NCBI RefSeq assembly: GCF_003628755.1
Contig: NZ_CP029256.1
Location: 1,631,585 to 1,695,584 of the forward strand
Direction: 5' to 3'
DNA length: 64,000 nucleotides
Source: Christensenella minuta
GTDB lineage: Bacteria; Bacillota; Clostridia; Christensenellales; Christensenellaceae
The notes below the pieces were generated by a model. That model was not told the origin of the DNA and did no database searches. It saw nothing but the letters and a program-made list of their open reading frames with translations. Below, piece by piece: positions 8,531 to 17,672 of the stretch. Position 1 is the first letter of the stretch. The number at the start of each line of letters is the position of its first letter. Made by a program: the position numbers and the translations under genes.

Positions 8531-9502
8531 TCAGGCTCCCTTTCTCCTCAATTTATCATAGATTACGGCAATAATAATGATCGCGCCCTGAATAACGTCC
8601 TGCAGCCAGTCCGCAAGTCCAAAAAGCACCATAGCGTTTAAGAGTACGCCAAGCAGGATAACGCCGATTACGGTCCCCGCGATATTGCCGTCGCCCCCCG
8701 TAAAGCTTGTCCCGCCGATGATAACTGCTGTCACAGCCTGGGTCTCAAGACCGACTGCAGCGGACGGAAGGCCCGAAAACATACGGGATGCAAGGATCAC
8801 CCCTGCAAGTGCCGTCAACGCCGAGCAAATCCCAAAAGCGAAAACGGATGTCTTGACAACGCTGATTCCCGAAAATTTAGCCGCCTCCTGATTTCCGCCA
8901 ATCGCGTATACATTGCGTCCCACATTGGTTTTTTTGAGGATAAACCAGCAAACGATAAATGCAATGATACAAATAATAATCGTATTTGAAAGCCCTGCCA
9001 CATTGCCGTTGCCAAAGTTGATAAAATCACTTCCCATATCAATCGGGATCGGGTAACCGCCGTTTAGGGCCACTGCGAAACCACGCAGGATCGTCGTCAT
9101 GCCAAGTGTAACCACAAAGGAATGTACCTTTGCAACGGATACGATTAGTCCATTGACGATCCCTACGCCTGCGCCAATTGCAACCGCAAGCATGATTGCC
9201 GGCGCTACAGGGATTCCCATGCTGATGAACAGCGCCACCGTCATCGTGGAAAACGCCGCAAGCGCTCCCTGCGAAAGGTCGATCCCTCCGGCAAGAATTA
9301 CGAACGTCATCCCAAAGCCCGTGAGGAAAATGCTGTTGTTATTTACCAGTATCTGCATCAGGTTGCTGCCTGTAAGAAATACCGGGCGGAGAATTGAGGT
9401 GATGACCATTACGATAATGATGACTGAGATCAATCCCCCATAGGATGTCAAAAATTTCTTAAAACCGCCCTTACTGCGTTCGTTCTTCTTTACCATTTCC
9501 AT
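8531..9502 (-). CDS. Ribose-type ABC transporter permease
   Basis: 323 residues with eight to ten hydrophobic helices; BPD_transp_2 family signatures GFGMTFVILAGGIDLSQGAL and AIGGNQEAAKFSGI are present. It forms the membrane channel of a sugar-type (CUT2) importer with the ATPase and lipoprotein encoded upstream. The start overlaps the ATPase gene by 32 bases, indicating translational coupling. Confidence 0.92.
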   Translation of the reverse strand: MEMVKKNERSKGGFKKFLTSYGGLISVIIIVMVITSILRPVFLTGSNLMQILVNNNSIFLTGFGMTFVILAGGIDLSQGALAAFSTMTVALFISMGIPVAPAIMLAVAIGAGVGIVNGLIVSVAKVHSFVVTLGMTTILRGFAVALNGGYPIPIDMGSDFINFGNGNVAGLSNTIIICIIAFIVCWFILKKTNVGRNVYAIGGNQEAAKFSGISVVKTSVFAFGICSALTALAGVILASRMFSGLPSAAVGLETQAVTAVIIGGTSFTGGDGNIAGTVIGVILLGVLLNAMVLFGLADWLQDVIQGAIIIIAVIYDKLRRKGA

Positions 9503-11030
9503 GTTCCATTCCCCCTGCCGTATAATTCAGAATCCGGCTTACCGTTGTCTCTTTCCCGGCAAGCTCGCCTACGATCTCTCCATTGTTCAGGACGATCACG
9601 CGGTCGCACACAATCGGTATTTCTGCAACGTCCGATGAAAACAGGATCACTCCGACCCCACCGTCGCGCAGCTTGCGGATCAATTTATAGATCGTCGTTT
9701 TTGCGCCAACGTCAATGCCGCGCGTTGGTTCGTCGAGCATCAATATTTCTGGACCCGTGAGCAATGCCTTCGAGATGACACATTTTTGCTGGTTCCCACC
9801 CGACAGCCGTCCAACCCGCTGACCAAGCCCCGCAATTTTGATTGAAAGCTGCTCCACGCTTCGCTCCGCGTCTTGCTTTTCTTTTTTTGAGTTTACGATC
9901 CCCAGTTTCGCAATGCTCTGGCGGTAAGGCTGTGCAAGGGCAATATTATCCTTTACACTGCGCATGAGTACAAGTCCCTGCAATTTCCGGTCTTCCGGTA
10001 CAGTGCTGATCCGGTATTTATAGGCGTCTTTCGGGCTTTTGATCTCCGCCTCCTGCCCTTTGACAAAAATTTTCCCTTCTGCAAATTTATCGATTCCAAT
10101 CAGATTCCGGAGCAGCTCCGTCTTTCCCGCTCCTACCAGACCTGTAATTCCCAATACCTCTCCTTTTTTCAACACAAATGAAATCTCCGGGCCGCCCTCT
10201 TTCCGCTTCAGGCCCTTCACCTCTAAAACGGTCTTTTTTTCATTAATATTCCCCGCCTCCGCTTCGATCTCTTTTCTCAGCGTCTCCTGCGTTTGCAGCA
10301 GCCCTTCGCCCACCATCAGTGAAATGACTTCCCGCTGGTTGGTTTCCTCTTTCCTCTTCGAGTCGATCAGCATGCCGTCGCGCAGGATCGTAATCGTATC
10401 CGCAACTTCAAAGATTTCATCCATCAAATGAGAAATATAAATAATAGCTACGCCGCGTTCTTTCAGTCGGAAGATGATCTTTTGCAGCCGGATCACTTCT
10501 TCCCTGGAGAGCGACGACGTCGGTTCATCCATGATGATGACCCTCGCGTTTTCCGCCACTACCTTGATAATCGATACAATCTGCCGGTAAGAGATCGGCA
10601 GGCTGTCAAGCCTTGCCCGGGGATCGATATCGAATTCAAGATCATCAATGACCTCCTGCGCCTTGTCATACATTGTTTTCCAGTCAATGGCACCGCTCTT
10701 CGAGGTGCTGCGCGCACCCAGCATGATGTTTTCCGCCACAGAGATCGCCGGTACGAGCGCAAGTTCCTGCGGGATAATCGTTATGCCGTTTTTGCGGGCG
10801 ATCTGGATATTGTAATCGTCCATCACTTTGCCGTCGATCTCAATTGTCCCGCCGTTTTTTTGATGGACGCCCATCAATACATTGACCAGCGTGGATTTTC
10901 CCGCGCCGTTTTCACCCATCAGCGCCAGTATTTCCCCCCGCCGGAGCTTGAGGTCGACCTTTTTTAAAACAGGTACGCCGGAAAAACCTTTTTCGATTCC
11001 CGTCATATTGACGATATAATTGTTTTCCAT
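9471..11030 (-). CDS. Ribose-type ABC transporter ATP-binding protein (duplicated ATPase)
   Basis: 519 residues with two ABC domains as in RbsA/MglA. Domain one has Walker A GENGAGKST and Walker B VIIMDEPTSSL; domain two has a Walker A GLVGAGKTE, signature LSGGNQQK and Walker B ILMLDEPTRGID. The first half has a divergent signature (LPISYRQIV), normal in this family. Start at MENNYIV, supported by GGGAGAAGCAG; a longer open frame upstream has no similarity. Confidence 0.95.
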   Translation of the reverse strand: MENNYIVNMTGIEKGFSGVPVLKKVDLKLRRGEILALMGENGAGKSTLVNVLMGVHQKNGGTIEIDGKVMDDYNIQIARKNGITIIPQELALVPAISVAENIMLGARSTSKSGAIDWKTMYDKAQEVIDDLEFDIDPRARLDSLPISYRQIVSIIKVVAENARVIIMDEPTSSLSREEVIRLQKIIFRLKERGVAIIYISHLMDEIFEVADTITILRDGMLIDSKRKEETNQREVISLMVGEGLLQTQETLRKEIEAEAGNINEKKTVLEVKGLKRKEGGPEISFVLKKGEVLGITGLVGAGKTELLRNLIGIDKFAEGKIFVKGQEAEIKSPKDAYKYRISTVPEDRKLQGLVLMRSVKDNIALAQPYRQSIAKLGIVNSKKEKQDAERSVEQLSIKIAGLGQRVGRLSGGNQQKCVISKALLTGPEILMLDEPTRGIDVGAKTTIYKLIRKLRDGGVGVILFSSDVAEIPIVCDRVIVLNNGEIVGELAGKETTVSRILNYTAGGMEHGNGKEERTQ

Positions 11031-11050
11031 TCTGCTTCTCCCATTCCTTT

Positions 11051-11081
11051 GTCCTGGGCGGTACGCTGCACCGCCCAGGAC
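11051..11081 (-). promoter_or_regulatory. Strong intercistronic hairpin between binding-protein and ATPase genes
   Basis: GTCCTGGGCGGT and its perfect 12-base complement around a seven-base loop, with no T tail on the minus strand. Such hairpins after the binding-protein gene of ABC operons commonly protect the upstream mRNA and give an excess of binding protein over ATPase. Confidence 0.75.
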
Positions 11082-11094
11082 GTCAAGTTCTTTT

Positions 11095-12081
11095 TTATAA
11101 CTCCGTGGGAAGTTTATAATCTCCGTATTTTTCAAGGAACGCCGTCGCGTCTTCCTTGAATTCGGCAATGTTGTCCTTCGTGACGGGCAGTACCGGGATC
11201 GCTTCGATCTCCGGCGTTTCTTCGCCGTTGATCGCCCTGATCGTTTCATAGACCGACATATATCCCATCGCATAAGGGAACTGCGTCACTCCGCCCTTAA
11301 TTGCCGAGCCCTGTTCGATCGCGGCTGCTACTTCGTCCTCAATGTCATAGCTGACGATGGCCACCTGATCCTGCATACCTGCCGTCGTAACCGCGGAAAG
11401 ACAGCCGATGGCCGGGTCACCCTGCGAACAGAATATGCCTACCAGGTCCGGATAATTTGTTAGCATGGGAGTGATTTTATTGAGGGTATCTTCACGCGTC
11501 CCATCCTGCTCGATCGAGCCCACCAGTTCAAGATTGGAATCGGCAATCGAATCCTCAAAGCCTTTATACCGGTCGTCCATCGCAACCGAGCTGTAGTTGA
11601 ATTTTGTCATCATAATTTTCCCGCCCTCCGGGATAAGCTGTTTCATCAGCTCGCCTGCCGCGTAGCCGCCGTTGTAATTATCGGATGTTACCGTAGAAGC
11701 TGCGAGGTCTGTTTTATCCGGAACCGTATCGACTGCCACCATCGGGATGTCCGCTTCCTGTGCACGGGAGAGGCAGCCCGTGATCGCCGAGCTGTCTACC
11801 GTCTCCAGCACCAGCCCCGAATAACCCTGGGAAATAAACGTCTGGGTAAGGCTCAACTCTTTCTCAATGTCGCGACCCGTATACTGGATATCTACCGTGA
11901 CCCCGAAGGCTTCCCCGGCCGCCTCCATTCCTTTGGCCAGCTCCTGGAAGAAGGAAATGTTGGAATCGGCAGGCATCGCGCCGATCTTAATATCCTTAGT
12001 CCCTGCGCATCCTGCAAATACGCCGAGGCAAAGCAGCGCCGCCATTGCAACGAGCAGAATCCTTTTGACTGTTCTTTTCAT
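11095..12081 (-). CDS. Sugar-type ABC transporter substrate-binding lipoprotein
   Basis: 328 residues starting with a lipoprotein signal peptide; the lipobox is VFAGC with Cys25. The mature part is a periplasmic-binding-protein-like (Peripla_BP_4) two-lobe domain, with ITGCLSRAQEADIPMVAVDT and GIFCSQGDPAIGCLSAV. It captures the substrate outside the membrane. The substrate cannot be read from sequence; neighbours suggest an acylated amino compound or amino sugar. ATG at 12081 follows GGAGGACAAACAC; the open frame extends 28 codons further upstream without support. Confidence 0.9.
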   Translation of the reverse strand: MKRTVKRILLVAMAALLCLGVFAGCAGTKDIKIGAMPADSNISFFQELAKGMEAAGEAFGVTVDIQYTGRDIEKELSLTQTFISQGYSGLVLETVDSSAITGCLSRAQEADIPMVAVDTVPDKTDLAASTVTSDNYNGGYAAGELMKQLIPEGGKIMMTKFNYSSVAMDDRYKGFEDSIADSNLELVGSIEQDGTREDTLNKITPMLTNYPDLVGIFCSQGDPAIGCLSAVTTAGMQDQVAIVSYDIEDEVAAAIEQGSAIKGGVTQFPYAMGYMSVYETIRAINGEETPEIEAIPVLPVTKDNIAEFKEDATAFLEKYGDYKLPTEL

Positions 12082-12134
12082 GTGTTTGTCCTCCATTCTT
12101 ATTTTAAATATATCTGGGATATATTCAGGCTCTG

Positions 12135-13565
12135 TTAAAATTTCGCTTCCGCCTCCGCAAGGCACCTGCCGAGCACCTCCGTCACGAGGTCAATATCCGC
12201 TTCCGTAATGACATACGGCGGCATAAAGGTCATCCTGTTCCCGTAGTAGCTTGAAAGATTGATGAGGACTCCATATTCCAGGGCGCGTTTCACGATGTAT
12301 TCCGTCTCCTGCGCCGCGGGCTCCTTGGTCTTTCTGTCTTTCACGAGTTCGATGCCAAGCCCGAGACCGATACCTTCCACGCTTCCAATCAACGTATGTT
12401 CCTTTTGCAGCTGCTGCAGGTTTTCCTTGAAATATGCGCCCTTCTTTGCCGCCGCTTCGAGCAGATTTTGCTTTTTGATCTCACGGATCGTTGTCGTCGC
12501 CGCTTTGCAGCCAATCGCGCTTCCATGCCACGTTCCCATATGCTTATCGGGATGGCCGGCCCACGCTTCCATGATCTCCCGTTTCCCAAGAACCGCGGAA
12601 AGAGGCCACACGCCGCCCGAAAGTGCTTTTGAAGTTGTAATCAGGTCGGGCGTGACTCCATAGTGTTCAATGCACCACCACTTGCCCGTCCGACCCATGC
12701 CGATCGCGATTTCGTCCGCGACAAATACGATCCCGTATTCATCACAAATTTCGCGAATCCCTTTGAAATATTCCATGGGGGCATATACGCCGCCGCCGTG
12801 GAACTGCGCCGGCTCCACAATCAACGTAGACACAAGGTTTGTTTTCGTGCGTGGGTCGTAAAGGCCGTATTCCGGGGAACGAAACATTTCGCGAAACGCT
12901 TCAAGGCAGTAGAGATCGCAGGAAGGATACTCTTTGCCATAGGCGCACCGGTAACAGTACGGAAAAGGGATTCTGGTGATATCGTTTTTTATGGTGGGGA
13001 CCTTTTCCCTGTAATATGCGCACGGCGTTGCGGAAAGTCCCGCCGACATCCTTCCGTGATAGGCGCCATAGAAGGAAATAATTCCATGCTGTGGGTCGGG
13101 CGTATAATATTCCGCGACCTGAAGCGCCAGCTCCACCGCCGCGCTTCCGCCCACCTCGCTATGCACCACCGCATTCCCCTTCATTTCGCCAGGCGCGATC
13201 CCCGCCAGTTCTTTTACAAATTCTGCGCGCGGGATGGTCGGCATATCCGCAACATGCATCATTTTTTTTGACTGTTTATAGACTTCATCGATTACGGCCT
13301 GCGGCGTATGCCCAAGGCAAGAGGCTGCGAAAGGTCCGTAGGTATCAATATATTCGTTCCCATCTACATCCCACTGCCGCACGCCAGACTGCCGTTCAAA
13401 TACCGGTATCCTCTCTTCTCCGTCAAACGTCGCCCGCCAATAAGTCCCGCCGCCTTCATACTCGAAAAGGTCCTTTTTGATCCCGGCCGATTTTGGTCCC
13501 GGAACCTGGCGCAATTCCCCGCATTTTTTCCCCATACATTCGCTACAGCTTTCATTCGTACACAC
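12135..13565 (-). CDS. Class III PLP-dependent aminotransferase with cysteine clusters
   Basis: 476 residues, fold type I. Class III signature DEIAIGMGRTG (Asp284) and the PLP lysine in TTSKALSGG (Lys313) are visible. It moves amino groups from an omega-amino compound or amino sugar to a keto acid, like 4-aminobutyrate aminotransferases. Unusual: Cys residues 2, 7, 10 and 15 at the N-terminus and Cys204, 207, 216, 220 (YCYRCAYGKEYPSCDLYC); the second cluster occurs in a subgroup of this family, and may bind a metal or cluster. Start GTG lies three bases after the M20 stop codon. Confidence 0.88.
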   Translation of the reverse strand: MCTNESCSECMGKKCGELRQVPGPKSAGIKKDLFEYEGGGTYWRATFDGEERIPVFERQSGVRQWDVDGNEYIDTYGPFAASCLGHTPQAVIDEVYKQSKKMMHVADMPTIPRAEFVKELAGIAPGEMKGNAVVHSEVGGSAAVELALQVAEYYTPDPQHGIISFYGAYHGRMSAGLSATPCAYYREKVPTIKNDITRIPFPYCYRCAYGKEYPSCDLYCLEAFREMFRSPEYGLYDPRTKTNLVSTLIVEPAQFHGGGVYAPMEYFKGIREICDEYGIVFVADEIAIGMGRTGKWWCIEHYGVTPDLITTSKALSGGVWPLSAVLGKREIMEAWAGHPDKHMGTWHGSAIGCKAATTTIREIKKQNLLEAAAKKGAYFKENLQQLQKEHTLIGSVEGIGLGLGIELVKDRKTKEPAAQETEYIVKRALEYGVLINLSSYYGNRMTFMPPYVITEADIDLVTEVLGRCLAEAEAKF

Positions 13566-13568
13566 TTT

Positions 13569-14858
13569 TTATACTCCCTCCTTTTTCTCCTGCCACCCGC
13601 ACCATTCGGTGATGAGCAGCAGCAATACCTTTGCCGCTTCGACCAGTTTCCCAATCTCCACATATTCATTCGGCGCATGCGCCATTGCGATATCTCCCGG
13701 CCCGAACATAATCCCCGGCACACCGAAATTATTTGCCAGTACACGCATATCCGTCCCCGCTTCAAATCCATTGATTTCAGGATCCCTCCCAAGCATTTCC
13801 CGGTAACAGCCTTCCGCTGTTTTCACAAAGGGATGATGCGGATCTGTCTCTGACGGCTCATAGCGCAGGCCAAACCATTCGACGCGCGGTTTATGGGTGA
13901 GAAGCCATTCGTCTCCTCGGCACGCCTCCCACACTGCGCCTTCCAAGGATTTGCATACATCCCGGCTCGCCTCTCCGGGTACATATTCGATGCAGCCCTC
14001 CAGTATGCACGTCTCCGGGACTCCACTTGTGAATTGCCCGCCCCGGAATATTCCGAGAGTCACCGGTGCGGACAGCGGATAGTCCCCGTACATCGGATGC
14101 TTGCTGCAGATTTCCCGGTGCCGCTTCCATTCCAGTTCTTCAAGCGCGCGCGCAATTTTCATGCCCTTCTCCACCGCGCTCACTCCCTGGTACTTGGTCC
14201 CCCCATGCGAGGCTTTCCCCTCGATATACACCCTCCAGAATGCAGCGCCGCGATGTGCGGGCTGTATTTGATTGGACGTTGGCTCCGGATATATGGCGGC
14301 ATCAAAATCCGTATATCCCCTAAGTACGGATGCAACGGTGCCATTTCCTCCATTCTCCTCTCCCGGCACGCTCACGATCGTAAAATCTCCTTTCAGGACT
14401 ATCCCCATATCCCTGATTATCTTTGCCGCGAAAAGCGCCATCGCAACACCGCTCTTCATATCGGATGCACCGCGCCCGTAAATCCTCCCGTTCCTAATAA
14501 CGCTGTGAAACGGATCGCTGTCCCACTTCTCGCGCGGATATTCGTTCACGACATCCACATGCCCGTTTACCAGCAGGGATTTACCACCTCCTGTTCCATG
14601 AAGTCCGCCCACAACAACGGGCCGTCCGTTAAAACTCTCCCCCGTTTCCGAAAATAGGCTGCTCTCCCTCATTTCACGGTCGTCCGGTTCCCACATGTCA
14701 ATATCCATGCCGATTTCAGTCATAATGCGGGAAACCTCCTGCTGTACCGCCCCTTCATTTCCGGTTACACTGGGAATATCGATCAATCTCCTGCAATACT
14801 GAATCAATTGCTCCTTGTTCTCTTCAACACTTTTCTCGATTTTTTCTTTTATTTGCAT
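13569..14858 (-). CDS. M20 family metallohydrolase (ArgE/DapE/ACY1-like)
   Basis: Zinc-dependent amidohydrolase of 429 residues, cytosolic (no signal peptide). Likely metal ligands and catalytic residues: His100 and Asp102 (NGHVDVV), Asp133 (GASDMKSG), Glu167/Glu168 (PGEENGG), Glu192 (YPEPT) and His394 (AMAHAPNEY). The dimerisation domain interrupts the catalytic domain between about residues 200 and 310. It likely removes an acyl group or an amino acid from a small amide. First gene of the operon; ATG after GGAGAGTTACAGGCGCA. Confidence 0.9.
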   Translation of the reverse strand: MQIKEKIEKSVEENKEQLIQYCRRLIDIPSVTGNEGAVQQEVSRIMTEIGMDIDMWEPDDREMRESSLFSETGESFNGRPVVVGGLHGTGGGKSLLVNGHVDVVNEYPREKWDSDPFHSVIRNGRIYGRGASDMKSGVAMALFAAKIIRDMGIVLKGDFTIVSVPGEENGGNGTVASVLRGYTDFDAAIYPEPTSNQIQPAHRGAAFWRVYIEGKASHGGTKYQGVSAVEKGMKIARALEELEWKRHREICSKHPMYGDYPLSAPVTLGIFRGGQFTSGVPETCILEGCIEYVPGEASRDVCKSLEGAVWEACRGDEWLLTHKPRVEWFGLRYEPSETDPHHPFVKTAEGCYREMLGRDPEINGFEAGTDMRVLANNFGVPGIMFGPGDIAMAHAPNEYVEIGKLVEAAKVLLLLITEWCGWQEKKEGV

Positions 14859-15248
14859 TGCGCCTGTAACTCTCCTTTACGTAAACGTTTACGTTGTGCT
14901 GAAAAAAATTGATAGGACACGTTTACTGTTTTTCTTTCTTTTTCTTACATGGAAAACCTTATGCCAACTTCCCGGGAATCCGGAAGATGTGTGTGACTCC
15001 AGCTGTTTTGTTCTCAGCTGTTCCAGCAACCAGGCCTCAGGCATCCGCAGAGATCGTCCACAGCGCCCTTGCTGTATTGCATGTTTGGATTATAGAACCC
15101 CTTGCCATAAAAGTCAAGCAATTTTTTTCGCAAAATGCAATTTAATTTATTTGTTTTTTCTTTTTTTCGCAATATAAACCATTCGCACACTATAAACTCA
15201 TAGATTTATGCAATTTATCCATAAAATATTTCGTTTTGATTCGAGCTA
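14859..15248 (-). promoter_or_regulatory. Promoter and leader region of the catabolic operon
   Basis: On the minus strand a near-consensus promoter has TTGACT (15112-15117) and TATAAT (15089-15094) 17 bases apart. The mRNA leader would be about 220 bases, long for a simple promoter, and contains several short self-complementary stretches (for example around CAGCTG repeats near 15000-15025). No riboswitch class is recognisable. The LacI-type operator lies at its downstream end. No gene is seen in this gap. Confidence 0.75.
14879..14894. promoter_or_regulatory. LacI-family operator at the catabolic operon
   Basis: Perfect 16-base palindrome ACGTAAACGTTTACGT with the central CG of LacI/GalR operators. 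It lies 20 bases before the M20 start codon, touching the ribosome-binding site. A further half-like site (ACGTTTAC) is at 14919-14926. The LacI gene is directly upstream and carries a nearly identical site at its own 5' end. Confidence 0.8.
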
Positions 15249-16265
15249 TTATTCTTGTATTATTCGTTCGGCCCGTGCACATGAATGATTCACGCGCAGT
15301 TTTGCCGGAAAGACAACAAGTCTCGCCTTCCCGCTGTATTTCCCTTCGATTCGTTCAATCAACATTTTCCCTGCAATTTCGCCCATCGTTTTAAGCGGCC
15401 TGTCGATCAGGGTCAGGCTTGGCTCCAAATAATCGGCAAAATCAAAATCATCGAACCCTATCAGGGAGACATCCTGCGGGATTTTGATATTAAGGTCCTT
15501 GAGTGCTTTATACGCACCGATACACATCAGGTTATTATGCGTGATTAACGCCGTTGGGCGCGGATTCTGCCCCATCAGCTGAACCGTGGCGGCGTATGCC
15601 TCCTCTTCATTGAAGAAACCCGAGGCAACATAATTAGGCAGCACTTCAAGGCCATGTTCTTCCATTGCGGCCATATATCCGTTCAGGCGTTCTTCCCCCG
15701 GCAGATTGGTCGTCGTACCATGGATCACGGCAATCCGTTTGTGTCCCAGACCTGCAAGATAATCCACCTGCATTTTCGCGCCCGCAAAGCTATCCATTGT
15801 GACGGTATCCGCCTCGATATTCTTTTGTTGTCGGTCAAGCGCGATGATATTGGAGCCAAAATTTTTAATTTTTCTTAGCGTTGTTTCCTGCGGATCGACA
15901 AAACTTGCGACAATTCCCGCCACTCTGTAACTCAAAAACAGATCGATCGCTTCCTGCTCCTGCCGGATATCTTCGTTGGTATTGCCGATGATAATATTAT
16001 ATCCGTTCTTCCGGCATACGGCTTCAAGTCCCTGATACATAGAGACAAAAAACGGATTTTCAAAATTTGAAATCAGAAAACCAATGGCTTTTGAACGTGA
16101 GGTGCGCAGGTTTTTTGCGTTAATATCACGAACATAAGCATATTTATCAAGCAATTCCAAAATTTTTTGCCGTTTTTCCTGGGAAACGCCTTCTTCTCCA
16201 TTAATCACACGCGATATTGTGGCTACAGATACTCCGGCCTTTTTTGCGATTTCTTTCTGATTCAC
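15249..16265 (-). CDS. LacI/GalR family transcriptional repressor
   Basis: 338 residues. The N-terminal helix-turn-helix reads MNQKEIAKKAGVSVATISRV followed by the hinge region; the rest is a sugar-binding domain related to periplasmic binding proteins. It most likely represses the six-gene operon downstream and itself, releasing DNA when the transported compound or a derivative binds. Start GTG at 16265 follows AGAGGAG. Of the two matching palindromes, one lies upstream of this gene and one before the operon. Confidence 0.92.
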   Translation of the reverse strand: MNQKEIAKKAGVSVATISRVINGEEGVSQEKRQKILELLDKYAYVRDINAKNLRTSRSKAIGFLISNFENPFFVSMYQGLEAVCRKNGYNIIIGNTNEDIRQEQEAIDLFLSYRVAGIVASFVDPQETTLRKIKNFGSNIIALDRQQKNIEADTVTMDSFAGAKMQVDYLAGLGHKRIAVIHGTTTNLPGEERLNGYMAAMEEHGLEVLPNYVASGFFNEEEAYAATVQLMGQNPRPTALITHNNLMCIGAYKALKDLNIKIPQDVSLIGFDDFDFADYLEPSLTLIDRPLKTMGEIAGKMLIERIEGKYSGKARLVVFPAKLRVNHSCARAERIIQE

Positions 16266-16615
16266 CAGAACACTCCTCTTGCGCCATGATATGAAATCAA
16301 TTTTTTTCGCAATCGTTTTCTCTATTCTGTTTTGCTTTTTTATTTTTATTAAGCGTTTTATTATGTGGGGAATAATTTTTGCAAACCAGATTTACGTAAA
16401 CGTTTAATCTTTGTTTTTATATTATCTCTTTTTTCCCCGCCTGTCAATTACTTTTTCCCAATTTCTAAAAATTCTCTTTCAAATTTTCTATTGGCTTAAA
16501 GGAAAAAGTTATGTCATACTATTATGGGAGAATTTTAAGCTGACAGGCAGAGTACAGGCGGCGGGTTTCATTCAGGCGGTCCGCCGCCGGATATGCAAAA
16601 GGAGAATAACAGAAT
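16266..16615. promoter_or_regulatory. Intergenic region between lacI-type gene and cobT, with operator
   Basis: AT-rich divergent control region. TTTACGTAAACGTTTA at 16391-16406 repeats the operator core of 14879-14894, about 130 bases before the repressor start, consistent with autoregulation. Nearer cobT, GGCGGCGGG and CCGCCGCC can pair (about 16558-16588). There is no cobalamin riboswitch signature before cobT. No gene is seen. Confidence 0.7.
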
Positions 16616-17665
16616 ATGGATTATACAGATATACTGCCTTTGGACGAAAGCGCTATGACCGCGGCTCGCGGGCGCGTGGATTCCCTTTCAAAGCCCCTTG
16701 GCAGTCTTGGGCAGCTCGAAGAATATGCCGTGAGGCTGGCCGGTATCCGCGGATTTATGGGAGGCACCCTTTCAAAACGTGCCGTGCTCGTATTCGCGGC
16801 GGACAACGGCATCTATAAGCAGGGCATCACTCCCGTCCCGCAGGAGGTCACTCCCATGCAGACCGTTAACATCGCAAACGGGATTGCCGGTGTGAACGCG
16901 CTGGCGGCACAGGCGGGCGCGGAAGTCTTCGTCTATAACGTAGGCGTCGCGCAGGAGCTGAAACGCAAAAACATCGTCGATGTGCTCGTAATGCACGGAA
17001 CAAACGATATGACGCAAGGCCCTGCCATGACGCGCGCACAGTGTGAAGCGGCCATGAAAGCCGGTTACGAAGCCGCGGCGGCACAGGCGTCCTGCGATGT
17101 GATCGGCCTTGGGGAGATGGGCATTTGCAATACGTCCACCACGGCCGCCGTCGCGTCAGTTTTGCTGGGAAAGTCCGTTGCTGAGATGACCGGCAGGGGA
17201 GCCGGCATTACCGACGGGCAGTACCGCAAAAAGGTCGCCGCGATCGAAAGGGCAATCGCGGTAAACGGACCGGACGCGGAAAACCCCGTTGATGTGATCG
17301 CCAAAGTGGGCGGTCTCGATATTGCGGCCATGACGGGCGCATACCTCGCCTGTGCGCACTACAGGATCCCGGCCGTGATCGACGGATTTATTTCCGCCTG
17401 CGCGGCGCTGTGCGCAATGCGCATCGCCCCTGTGAGCGTATCTTACATGTTTGCGTCGCACAAAAGCGACGAACAGGGATATGCGGCGATTTCCGAAGCC
17501 CTCGGCCTTTCGCCCGCGCTTACGCTCGGGATGCGCCTCGGAGAAGGAAGCGGCTGTCCGCTGATGTTTTATATTCTGGAAGCGTCCCTGCGTATGCTGG
17601 AAGATATGGGAACTTTTGCGGAAGGCAGTATCGATTCCTCCGAATTTATCGATCTAAGGAAATAG
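16616..17665 (+). CDS. cobT: Nicotinate-nucleotide-dimethylbenzimidazole phosphoribosyltransferase
   Basis: 349 residues. Makes alpha-ribazole phosphate, the lower-ligand precursor of cobalamin, from nicotinate mononucleotide and a benzimidazole or purine base. Family motifs: DSLSKPLGSLGQLEEYA, FAADNGIYKQGITPVPQEVT, GLGEMGICNTSTTAAV and the catalytic Glu in MRLGEGSGCPL. No other cobalamin gene is near, so it probably serves lower-ligand remodelling of salvaged corrinoid, or the rest of the pathway is elsewhere. ATG follows AAAGGAGAATAACAGAAT. Confidence 0.96.
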   Translation: MDYTDILPLDESAMTAARGRVDSLSKPLGSLGQLEEYAVRLAGIRGFMGGTLSKRAVLVFAADNGIYKQGITPVPQEVTPMQTVNIANGIAGVNALAAQAGAEVFVYNVGVAQELKRKNIVDVLVMHGTNDMTQGPAMTRAQCEAAMKAGYEAAAAQASCDVIGLGEMGICNTSTTAAVASVLLGKSVAEMTGRGAGITDGQYRKKVAAIERAIAVNGPDAENPVDVIAKVGGLDIAAMTGAYLACAHYRIPAVIDGFISACAALCAMRIAPVSVSYMFASHKSDEQGYAAISEALGLSPALTLGMRLGEGSGCPLMFYILEASLRMLEDMGTFAEGSIDSSEFIDLRK

Positions 17666-17672
17666 GAGTGCC

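Noticed and set aside
16500-16615. Cobalamin riboswitch before cobT
   Set aside because: No B12-box sequence or long structured leader is visible; only a short GC-rich inverted pair.
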